In this document: positions 1 through 7,864 of the stretch, in pieces
Layout: the number at the start of each line of letters is the position of its first letter
Position numbering within the stretch: position 1 is the stretch's first letter
Assembly: GCA_946478645.1 (NCBI GenBank)
Contig: CAMLCW010000062.1
Coordinates: forward strand, 1 to 18,378
Source of the DNA: an uncultured Variovorax sp.
GTDB taxonomy: Bacteria > Pseudomonadota > Gammaproteobacteria > Burkholderiales > Burkholderiaceae
Reading direction: 5' to 3'
DNA: 18,378 nucleotides
Made by a program: the position numbers and the translations under genes
The notes under the pieces: model-generated
Told to the model about the DNA's origin: nothing
What the model saw: only the letters and a program-made list of their open reading frames with translations
The model's database searches: none

Positions 1-47
1 GTGGGAAAGCCCAGGTGGGCGAGGAGCGTGGTCTTGCCGGAAATCAT
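1..47 (-). CDS. Shikimate dehydrogenase family protein, N-terminal fragment (partial at window edge)
   Basis: An ATG on the minus strand at 47-45 opens a frame that runs off the window and reads MISGKTTLLAHLGFPT. From memory, this opening is characteristic of a second, divergent class of shikimate dehydrogenase-like proteins in beta-proteobacteria, whose G-x-P motif follows directly. The start lies 36 nt downstream of the stop of the neighbouring shikimate-dehydrogenase-like gene on the same strand, so the two are probably co-transcribed tandem paralogues. I see no good Shine-Dalgarno sequence before the ATG, which fits coupling to the upstream gene. Only about 15 residues are visible, so the family call rests on the opening sequence and context. 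Confidence 0.5.
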   Translation of the reverse strand, partial: MISGKTTLLAHLGFP

Positions 48-83
48 CGGGAATCGTGGTGGTTGGAAGCGAAGGGCGCGGGC

Positions 84-1013
84 TCAGGCGACGCTGGCCG
101 AGTGGTAGCGCAGCGGGTTGGCGATCTCGCCGTGCATCGCGGGCGGATAGATGATCTCGCGCAGGAAATTGGCGTCGGCCTGCATCGCCTCGGCCGCATC
201 GAGGTGGCCGAAGTAGCGAAAGTAATGCGGCATCTGCTGGATCAGCATCTCGAAGCCGGCCTGCGCGTTGAGCCCGCGTGCGCGCGCCGCCTGCACCAGC
301 GGCGTGGGCTGGTTGCGCAACAAAATGTCGAACAGCGCCGCATGCGGCTCCATGCGCGACACGTCCACCGGCAGCGCATCGCCTTCGACCAGGCCGAGCG
401 GCGTGGCGTTGACCACGAGGTCGTAGCCGTCGGGCGCATTGCTGTCGACCACCGTCACGCGCGCATCGAAGAACGCATCGAGCTTGGCCGCCACGCCGGC
501 GGCCTTGCCGGCCGTGGTGTCGTGAAAGGCGATGTGCTCGGCACCATCGACCGTGCCGCCCTCCGCCAGCGCCACGCCGATGGCCGCCGCGCTCACGCCC
601 GCGCCGAGGATCAGCACGCGCTTGCCGCGGAACGGGATGTTGAAGTGGTCGAGCGCGCCGAGCAGGCCCTCGCCGTCGAACAGGTCGCCTTCGAGTTCGT
701 TGTTCTCGATGCGGCGCACCACGTTCACCGACCCCGCCACCCGGCCGAACAGGCCGCAGCCGTCGAGCAGGTCGACCGCCAGCGGCTTGTGCGGCGGCGC
801 GAGCACCATGCCCAGCACGTTGCGCGCGAGGAAGGCCGACTTGAAGAACACCGCGAAGTCGCGCAGCGGCACCTGCACCGGCAGCATCACCGCGTCGATG
901 CCGAAGCGCTCGAAGGCTGCGTTGAACATGCGCGGCAGCCGCACGTTGCGCACCGGATCGCCCGGGATCAGGTAGGCCTGGGTCGCGCCGTTGATGGAGG
1001 GGCTCATGGGCAT
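84..1013 (-). CDS. Shikimate/quinate dehydrogenase-like oxidoreductase with altered substrate motif
   Basis: A 309-aa protein with the two-domain AroE fold. The substrate-domain PHK (Lys76) and the Asp in FDGEG (Asp113) match the catalytic Lys/Asp pair of shikimate dehydrogenases. The dinucleotide domain starts at LILGAGVSAAA (about 134-144) and the family motif NATPLG is at 202-207. The usual N-terminal motif with two Ser that hold the shikimate carboxylate (G-x-P-x-x-H-S-x-S-P) is replaced by GDPVRNVRLP (18-27), with both Ser missing. A biosynthetic aroE role is therefore unlikely; a catabolic or different cyclitol/hydroxy-acid substrate is inferred. The ATG at 1013 was chosen, with another at 1007; an upstream ATG at 1100 would add 29 unrelated residues. 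It is divergent from an IclR regulator of the aromatic-acid type and precedes a second family member. Confidence 0.85.
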   Translation of the reverse strand: MPMSPSINGATQAYLIPGDPVRNVRLPRMFNAAFERFGIDAVMLPVQVPLRDFAVFFKSAFLARNVLGMVLAPPHKPLAVDLLDGCGLFGRVAGSVNVVRRIENNELEGDLFDGEGLLGALDHFNIPFRGKRVLILGAGVSAAAIGVALAEGGTVDGAEHIAFHDTTAGKAAGVAAKLDAFFDARVTVVDSNAPDGYDLVVNATPLGLVEGDALPVDVSRMEPHAALFDILLRNQPTPLVQAARARGLNAQAGFEMLIQQMPHYFRYFGHLDAAEAMQADANFLREIIYPPAMHGEIANPLRYHSASVA

Positions 1014-1105
1014 GCTTTCGTTCGTCAATCGCCCTTTGGGAGAGCGGATCGAGAGGTTTATAGCCCTATCGGCCCACGTGTGCAGGACCGGACCATTCAA
1101 AATGT

Positions 1106-1137
1106 ACGATTGTCGATTTGCAGTGATCGATGATCGT
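1106..1137. promoter_or_regulatory. Candidate IclR operator: 12+12 bp inverted repeat
   Basis: Left arm ACGATTGTCGAT (1106-1117) and right arm ATCGATGATCGT (1126-1137) are inverted repeats with 10 of 12 positions matching, separated by 8 bp. The repeat lies in the divergent region between the shikimate-dehydrogenase-like gene and the IclR gene. A TATAAA hexamer on the minus strand (1057-1062) could be the -10 of the enzyme gene. The palindrome would then centre about 70 bp upstream of the transcription start, a position typical of activation. PcaU/PobR-type regulators are known to bind palindromes upstream of divergent target genes; binding here is inferred. Confidence 0.6.
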
Positions 1138-1206
1138 TCAATTCAGGGGTTTTCACCTAAGCAGGATGCAGGCTCCAGCGATGACATGCGAGGCAAACTC
1201 CCCGCG

Positions 1207-2004
1207 ATGAGTACCCGCCCCAACGACGACGGTGCCGCGCCGCCCGCCGGCCTCGACAAGCGCGACTGGATCGCCGGGCTCGAGCGCGGCGTGAGCATCA
1301 TCGAGGCCTTCGACGACGCCCATCCGCGCCTGACCGCGAGCCAGGCCGGCGAGCGCACGGGCATGACGCGTACCGCGGCCCGGCGCTACCTGCTGACCTT
1401 GCAGCACATGGGCTACGTCGCGAGCGACGGCAAGCTGTTCTGGCTCACGCCGCGCGTGCTGCGGCTCGGCCAGTCGTACCTCGAGTCGGCGCGGCTGCCG
1501 CGCGTGGTGCAGCCCTTTTTGCAGCGGGTCGCGGCCGGCACGCACGAGATCGCCTACCTCAGCGTGATGGACGGCGACGAAGTGGTCTACATCGCGCGCA
1601 ACGGGCCCAACCGCAGCATGAGCACCGGCTACGTGCTTGGCGCGCGCGTGCCGGCGCAGGTCACGGCCTCGGGCATGCTGATGCTGGCGCTGCGCAGCGA
1701 CGCCGAGCTCGACGAATGGCTCGCAAGCCACCGGCTCACGGTGTTCACGTCGTACACCATCGCGAGCATGGAGCGCATGAAGCTCGAGCTCGCGCGCATC
1801 CGTGCCCAGGGCTGGGCGCTGTCGGAGCAGCAGCTCGACCTCAACTCGCGCGGCATCGCGGTGCCGCTGCGCGACCGGCACGGCACGCTGGTGGGCGCGC
1901 TCAACATCACGATGCCGATGGGCCACGAAAGCTCGGAAGACGCCGTGGCGCGCGTGCTGCCGGTGCTGCGCGAGACGGCACAGGCGATGCGCAACCTCAT
2001 TTAG
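1207..2004 (+). CDS. IclR-family transcriptional regulator, PcaR/PcaU/PobR type
   Basis: A 265-aa regulator. An N-terminal winged helix-turn-helix begins after RDWIAGLERGVSIIEAF and includes LTASQAGERTGMTRTAARRY. The C-terminal IclR effector domain spans about residues 90-260. The RDWIAGLERG opening and the TRTAARRYLLTL recognition helix resemble the beta-ketoadipate-pathway subgroup (PcaR, PcaU, PobR), which sense protocatechuate, 4-hydroxybenzoate or related acids. The ATG at 1207 places the HTH where the family usually has it. ATGs at 1186 and 991 are also in frame, and the longer versions would read through the candidate operator. It is transcribed away from the shikimate-dehydrogenase-like genes and probably controls them. 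It ends 4 nt from the convergent M20 gene. Confidence 0.88.
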   Translation: MSTRPNDDGAAPPAGLDKRDWIAGLERGVSIIEAFDDAHPRLTASQAGERTGMTRTAARRYLLTLQHMGYVASDGKLFWLTPRVLRLGQSYLESARLPRVVQPFLQRVAAGTHEIAYLSVMDGDEVVYIARNGPNRSMSTGYVLGARVPAQVTASGMLMLALRSDAELDEWLASHRLTVFTSYTIASMERMKLELARIRAQGWALSEQQLDLNSRGIAVPLRDRHGTLVGALNITMPMGHESSEDAVARVLPVLRETAQAMRNLI

Positions 2005-2008
2005 CGGC

Positions 2009-3461
<1,453 letters not shown>

Positions 3462-3469
<8 letters not shown>

Positions 3470-4532
3470 GGGCGGCGTCCGCCGGCTGCGGCGCGAACTT
3501 CTGGCCGATGGCCTGCTCGAGCGGCACGTAGAGCTCGGGCATGAACATGGTGCGCGACAGCAGCAGCCGCGAGGCCGGCACATGCAGCACGCGGATCGAT
3601 TCGCCCTCGCGCACATGGGCCGACACCAGCGGCCGGTCGTCGGCACCGAAGCTCATGACGAGGTCCGGAAAGCGCGCGACCGGGCGGCCTTCCTGCTCGA
3701 GCACCATGTACTCGTTGACGAAATGCATCGTGGTGCGGGCGTCGTCGTCGAGCTCCACCACGCCGACGTCCAGCCCTTCGCGCTGCTCGCAGCGGTAGCG
3801 GCGCACCGTGCCGGTGGCGGCGATGCGCCCTTGCAGGTGGCGCGCAGCGCCGGCCAGGCCGCCTTCGAGATAGGCATGGCCCAGGGCGATGGCGAAGCCG
3901 ATCGCGCCCGGCGCACCGTGGCGCTGCGCATACTCGACCGTGACCGGATTGCGCGCCACCGCCACCATGCCGCCGGCGTCGATCGAAGCGCGCCGCACCA
4001 CCGCCGAGGTGGCGTCGAGCCGGCCGCGGGCCACGCCTTCGATGTAGCGCTCGGGTGCCCCGCCTGCATAGCCCTGGATCGAGACGTAGTCCGCTTCGAG
4101 GTGCAGCCCCAGCGCGCCCATCAGGCTCGACGGATGCGCACGGCCGTTGCATGCGAGGTCGATCACGGGCAGGCCACACAAGGCCGAATGGAACCAGCCG
4201 TTGACGGTGGTCTCGGCGCCGTTCTCGTTGGTGTGCATGGCCACGAGGCGGCGGCCTTCGGGCAGCTCGCGCTGCAGCAGTTCGAGCGTGCGCATGAGGT
4301 GGCGCGGCTGCACGAACGGATGCGGCGCGGCGGGCGCCCCGACCAGCGCCACGGTGACGGACAGGCCCTGCGGGTCGAACTCGTCGACGCTCCACAACTC
4401 GGGCGTGCCCACCTCGAGCGCGAGGCGCGCGGCGCGCTCGCCGCTTGCGATGAAGCCGCCCCCGCCGCCGCCGAGGATCGCGCCTCCGAGCACGGCGGCC
4501 TGCACGTCGGTTGTCGTCAGCTTGCGTTTCAT
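3462..4532 (-). CDS. DUF917 / S-methyl-thiohydantoin desulfurase-like protein
   Basis: A 356-aa protein matching the DUF917 (S-Me-THD) family. Supporting motifs are the glycine-rich opening GGAILGGGGGGF (about 16-27), the TNENGAETTVNG segment (about 100-111), the DYVSIQGYAGG strand and the DAGGMVAVARNP segment. Members are found beside hydantoinases and purine or cytosine permeases, and the family name derives from an S-methyl-thiohydantoin desulfurase. The precise reaction here is unknown. A GGAGAA Shine-Dalgarno lies 8 nt before the ATG. It sits 37 nt after the OPT transporter gene and overlaps the M20 gene by 8 nt. Length is typical for the single-module form. I am confident of the family but not of the chemistry. 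Confidence 0.85.
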
Positions 4533-4569
4533 GTCTGGTTCTCCGTTGGGGTGGGGGTGATGGGCGCGC

Positions 4570-6171
4570 CTACTTGCGCATGGCCTTGGTGGCGCCCGAG
4601 AAGAAGGAATAGAGCGCGTCGCCGGCGATCACGCCGCCCGCGAACACTTCCATGCGGTCGCGCACGCCCGCACCGGCAAAGCGCGTGACGATCAGGCGGC
4701 AGGCGATGCCCGCGGCCACCATCCAGCCCGCGGGCGGATAGGCGATCAGCAGGCCGGTGGCGAACAGCACGCCAAGCTGCTGGCGCGCGCCCCCCACGAC
4801 CTGCAGCAACGCGCCCGGAATGGCCCACAGCGCCAGGCTGAGCGCGGTTTGGGTCGAGATGCCGGCCTTGATCGCGGCGATGTAGGCCGCATTGATCGGC
4901 GCGGTCTGGCCGTTGGCGAAGAAGATCCGGTAGGAGAAGAGCACGACCACGATGGCCACGCCGAAGCCGATCATCCCGGCGATCATCTGCTGGCGCCGGC
5001 CTTCCATCTCGAAGGCCGGGTCGGCACCCTCGCCGCGCAGCAGGTGCCCGGCCTTGAGGTCGTAGCCCATGTCGGCAAAGGCCGGCCCGGTGGCCGCCGA
5101 GAAGCCCGCGAGCACCACCAGCGCATCGGGCGGAAAGCCGATCAGGATGCCGACCAGCAAGGTGATCAGAGCCACAGCGAACGCCGGAAACCAGCCCGAG
5201 TGCATGGCGGCGATGCCCACGATCAGTTCGTGCACGAAGGCCGCGAAGGTGCCGTACACCACGAAGGCCACCAGCATGCCGAACGACATGCCCGTGTAGA
5301 GGCCGGTGCCCACGGTCAGCAGCAGCGTGATCGCGAGGTAGCCCGCGGTGCCCAGGCGCAGCGAGCGCGCCAGGCGCCGGGCGCCGTCGTCGGGGGATGC
5401 CTGCGCGGCCGCCACGGCCTGCGCCTTGTCGTCGTCGCGCTTGAGCACCACGCGCGCCACCTGCAGCAAGGCCACCAGGCCGGCGCCGATCATCATGCCG
5501 TGCGGGATGTACAGCTTGGCGATGTCCACGCCGAACAGGGGCATCGAATAGCCGCGCAGCAGCAGCCCGATGCCGAAGGCGCTCATCGCACCCAGTCCCC
5601 CGATCAGCGCCACACCGAACGCCGACATCGGCAGCGAGAACGCAGCGCCCGCCGCGCCCGTGACCAGTCCGCCCACCAGGAGCCGCGCCTGCTTGCCGCC
5701 GCTGTCGCCCGCCTTGATGGCCTCGGCCGCGGCAATGCCGAGCGGCCAGGGATTGCGCGCCGGGAAGGCCGGCGTGTCGAACATGCGGTAGAGCAGCCAT
5801 GCATCGAGCAGCATCGCCAGCGACACGCCGACCAGCATCGGAACGACCATTTCCGGCAGGCCGAACAGGAACGGGATGCCGATCGGCAGGAACAGGCTGT
5901 TGGCCGCGCCGAAGGTGGCCGACGAGATGCTGGTCTGCGCGAGGTTCTGCGCATGGACCGAGCGGAAGCCCTGAAACATGCGCAGCGGAATGCGCGCCAG
6001 GCTCATGGCCGCGAGCGCGCCGATGAGCGAGGTGCTCGGCGTGATGCCGAGGCTGGCCAGCAGCTGGATGCCCACGATGGCACCGAACACGCTGAGCACC
6101 ACGGTAAGGATCAGGTTGCCGGGGGCCAGGGCGCGCGGATGGCCTGCGGCTGCCGGGGCGTCGGTGTTCAT
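4570..6171 (-). CDS. OPT-family transporter (oligopeptide / metal-chelate)
   Basis: A 533-aa polytopic inner-membrane protein with many hydrophobic segments. It carries OPT/YSL hallmarks: FQGFRSVHAQNLAQT early, NPWPLGIAAAEAI (about 145-157), FPPDALVVLAGFSAATGP followed by DMGYDLKAGHLL in the middle, and a terminal GVIAGDALYSFFSG. Characterised OPT members carry short peptides, glutathione-type thiols or metal chelates by proton symport; the substrate here is unknown. It is shorter than fungal OPTs but normal for bacterial ones. An AGGAGA Shine-Dalgarno (6179-6184) sits 7 nt before the ATG and settles the start. It is the first gene of a three-gene operon with DUF917 and M20, divergent from an IclR regulator. 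Confidence 0.88.
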   Translation of the reverse strand: MNTDAPAAAGHPRALAPGNLILTVVLSVFGAIVGIQLLASLGITPSTSLIGALAAMSLARIPLRMFQGFRSVHAQNLAQTSISSATFGAANSLFLPIGIPFLFGLPEMVVPMLVGVSLAMLLDAWLLYRMFDTPAFPARNPWPLGIAAAEAIKAGDSGGKQARLLVGGLVTGAAGAAFSLPMSAFGVALIGGLGAMSAFGIGLLLRGYSMPLFGVDIAKLYIPHGMMIGAGLVALLQVARVVLKRDDDKAQAVAAAQASPDDGARRLARSLRLGTAGYLAITLLLTVGTGLYTGMSFGMLVAFVVYGTFAAFVHELIVGIAAMHSGWFPAFAVALITLLVGILIGFPPDALVVLAGFSAATGPAFADMGYDLKAGHLLRGEGADPAFEMEGRRQQMIAGMIGFGVAIVVVLFSYRIFFANGQTAPINAAYIAAIKAGISTQTALSLALWAIPGALLQVVGGARQQLGVLFATGLLIAYPPAGWMVAAGIACRLIVTRFAGAGVRDRMEVFAGGVIAGDALYSFFSGATKAMRK

Positions 6172-6189
6172 GCGGTTGTCTCCTTCGAG

Positions 6190-6207
6190 GGAACTTCGGG
6201 TAGTTCC
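6190..6207. promoter_or_regulatory. Perfect 6-bp inverted repeat in the OPT leader
   Basis: GGAACT (6190-6195) and AGTTCC (6202-6207) are perfect inverted repeats with a 6-nt spacer, ending 3 nt upstream of the Shine-Dalgarno region of the transporter gene. The half-site AGTTCC is the same as in the two candidate IclR operators, so this may be an extra regulator site. In the transcript it could also fold as a hairpin beside the ribosome binding site. Confidence 0.5.
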
Positions 6208-6240
6208 ATATTATCGAACCAAGTCCAACAAAATGGTACT
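6202..6240. promoter_or_regulatory. Candidate IclR operator of the OPT operon
   Basis: AGTTCCA (6202-6208) and TGGTACT (6234-6240) are inverted half-sites (6 of 7 matching) separated by 25 bp, with CAAAAT just before the second half-site. The same arrangement, AGTTCCA then 26 bp then TGGAACT with CAAAATA before the second half-site, lies upstream of the aroM-family gene at 7821-7860. The element overlaps the proposed -10 and start of the transporter promoter, as expected for repression by the adjacent IclR protein. Confidence 0.6.
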
Positions 6241-6261
6241 CTCGCCCCAAACCGCCGTCAA
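6233..6261 (-). promoter_or_regulatory. Candidate sigma-70 promoter of the OPT-DUF917-M20 operon
   Basis: On the minus strand, TTGACG (6256-6261) is followed after exactly 17 bp by TACCAT (6233-6238). The -35 matches the consensus at 5 of 6 positions and the -10 at 4 of 6. Transcription would begin near 6226, giving a leader of about 55 nt that contains the 6190-6207 repeat. Confidence 0.45.
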
Positions 6262-6290
6262 GCCCGGCGGGCCATGCGTCCTGCGCGGTT

Positions 6291-6296
6291 TATGAT
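6291..6296 (+). promoter_or_regulatory. Possible -10 box for the second IclR gene
   Basis: TATGAT matches the -10 consensus at 5 of 6 positions and lies 24 nt before the ATG of the plus-strand IclR gene, in an otherwise GC-rich stretch. I see no convincing -35 at the expected distance, so the promoter may be weak or regulator-dependent. Confidence 0.3.
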
Positions 6297-6320
6297 CGAA
6301 ACGAGAAAAAGACCGGAACG

Positions 6321-7121
6321 ATGAGCACACTCGCCAACGCCATGGACGTACTCAAGCTGATGGCGCGGCTGCGGCGCGACATCACGGTGACCGACGTCGC
6401 GACAGAGCTGGACCTGCCCAAGAGCTCGGTGTCGCGCACGCTGAGCATGATGGCCGAGTACGGCTTCCTCGAGCGCGATCCGGCCACGCGCGCCTACCGC
6501 CCGGGCGGGCTGATCATGGAGGCCTCCTACCACTTCCGCGCCTCGCGCAATGCATCGTCCATGCTCGAGGACGAGCTCGATGCGCTGGTGGGCGAAACCG
6601 GCTACACCGGCTACATCAATGTGCTGGACGGCGCCGATTCGCTGGTGGTGCAGATGCGCACCGGCACCGGCGGCGCGCTGCAGGTCTACACGCCCGTGGG
6701 CACGCGTGCGCCGGCCTATGCCAGCTCCATGGGGCGCGCGATCCTCGCGCGCCTGTCCGACGACGAGGCCATGCAGTTGGTGGGAAGCCGCCTCGACCTG
6801 CGCCGCGGCGACGTGCCGCGCACCCGCAAGGACCTGCTGACCCGGCTGGCGCAGACGCGGGCGCAGGGCTGGGCGCTGTCGCGCGGTGAATTCGTGCCGA
6901 ACGTCGCGGGCATCTCGGCGGCCGTGGTCGACGCCGGAAGCCGGCGGGTGTACGGCATCGGCATCGGCTTGCCTGCGCAGGACCTCACCGATGCGCTCGC
7001 GGAGCGCTTCGGCCGCCGCGTGCGCGACGCCGCGATGACCGTCGGCAAGCGGATCGGCGACGCCTACTGGCTCGAGTTCACGCCCGAGGGCACGGCGGCC
7101 GCGGGCGCGCGCCGCGCCTGA
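6321..7121 (+). CDS. IclR-family transcriptional regulator (transporter/AroM regulon)
   Basis: A 266-aa regulator. The N-terminal winged helix-turn-helix includes ITVTDVATELDLPKSSVSRT (about 21-40), a typical IclR recognition region, followed by MMAEYGFLERD. The C-terminal GAF-like effector domain includes the ASSMGRAILARL segment and RAQGWALSRGEFVPNVAGIS, a conserved IclR loop. The ATG at 6321 is the first codon giving a standard-length N-terminus; GGAACG precedes it. It is divergent from the transporter operon and convergent with the AroM-family gene (3 nt between stops). Shared operator-like repeats before both targets suggest it controls both. The effector is presumably the imported compound or its product. 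Confidence 0.9.
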   Translation: MSTLANAMDVLKLMARLRRDITVTDVATELDLPKSSVSRTLSMMAEYGFLERDPATRAYRPGGLIMEASYHFRASRNASSMLEDELDALVGETGYTGYINVLDGADSLVVQMRTGTGGALQVYTPVGTRAPAYASSMGRAILARLSDDEAMQLVGSRLDLRRGDVPRTRKDLLTRLAQTRAQGWALSRGEFVPNVAGISAAVVDAGSRRVYGIGIGLPAQDLTDALAERFGRRVRDAAMTVGKRIGDAYWLEFTPEGTAAAGARRA

Positions 7122-7124
7122 GCC

Positions 7125-7817
7125 TCAGAGGAAGGCGCCGAGCGCGCCGGCCAGCACGGTGCCGGACACCAGCACCGGCATTCGGATGCCGGCATCGCGC
7201 AGCGCCTGCGCATGGCGCGGGGCATAGCCCATGCAGTCGAGCACCAGCGCCTGTGCACCCTGGCGCTGCAGGGCGTGCGCGGCATCGACGAGCTCGCGCG
7301 TGTCGTCCGCATAGGGCGAAGCGGCCGCAAAGAGCGGTGGCGTGGGCAGCACCCCCCATTTGGCACGCGCCTCCTCGACCTGCGGCGCGAGCGGCACCAT
7401 CACGCCGGCTTGAGCGCCGCGCAGCAGGCTGGCCACCGTGCCGCACACCACCGCATCGGGCTCGATCAGCCACGCCCCGCGGGTGCGCAGCCCCGGAAAT
7501 TCGCCGGTGCACAGCAGGACGATCACGTCCACGCCGTCGTCCTCGAGGCGCGTCACGCATGTCTGCAGGCGCTCGCCGATGGCCTGCGCGCAGAGCGTGA
7601 CGGTGCCGCCATCGGCCAGGCGGCTGATGAGCCAGGGCCGGCCGGCAGCCGGCGCAAACTGCCGTTCGACGGCATCGCGGTCGAGCCCGTCGAGCACGCC
7701 GGCATGCTGCACCTCGACATGCGCCGGCAGCGCGCGTTCGATGGCGCCCGACATGTCGTGGCGTGGGGCTTGCCCGATCGTGAGGAAGGCGAGGCGGGGA
7801 GATTGGCTGCTTTGCAT
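7125..7817 (-). CDS. AroM-family protein, possibly racemase-like
   Basis: A 230-aa protein of the AroM family. The diagnostic opening AFLTIGQAPRHDM follows the start. Two cysteines lie in LLCTGEFPG (Cys103) and LDCMGY (Cys195), an arrangement resembling the Asp/Glu/hydantoin racemase superfamily, in which two Cys act as the acid-base pair. That functional reading is inference: E. coli aroM, named for its place beside aroL, has no established reaction. The ATG at 7817 was chosen over 7841 because GGAACT lies just upstream and the extra 8 residues would be encoded inside the operator. The gene is convergent with the IclR gene and shares its operator pattern with the transporter operon. Confidence 0.82.
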   Translation of the reverse strand: MQSSQSPRLAFLTIGQAPRHDMSGAIERALPAHVEVQHAGVLDGLDRDAVERQFAPAAGRPWLISRLADGGTVTLCAQAIGERLQTCVTRLEDDGVDVIVLLCTGEFPGLRTRGAWLIEPDAVVCGTVASLLRGAQAGVMVPLAPQVEEARAKWGVLPTPPLFAAASPYADDTRELVDAAHALQRQGAQALVLDCMGYAPRHAQALRDAGIRMPVLVSGTVLAGALGAFL

Positions 7818-7820
7818 CTG

Positions 7821-7860
7821 AGTTCCAGTTTTTTGCATCATAAATGCAAAATATGGAACT
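7821..7860. promoter_or_regulatory. Candidate IclR operator of the aroM-family gene, with nested palindrome
   Basis: The outer half-sites AGTTCCA (7821-7827) and TGGAACT (7854-7860) are perfect inverted repeats 26 bp apart. Inside, TTTTGCAT (7831-7838) and ATGCAAAA (7844-7851) form a perfect 8-bp inverted repeat with a 5-nt centre. A minus-strand TATGAT (7837-7842), 5 of 6 to the -10 consensus, lies in that centre. The outer pair closely matches the element at 6202-6240. In RNA the inner repeat could also form a hairpin in the 47-nt gap after the upstream gene. Confidence 0.6.
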
Positions 7861-7864
7861 CAAA

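Noticed and set aside
84..1100. Upstream ATG at 1100 as start of the shikimate-dehydrogenase-like gene
   Set aside because: It adds 29 residues without family similarity and covers the promoter-like TATAAA region; the start at 1013 or 1007 fits the family.
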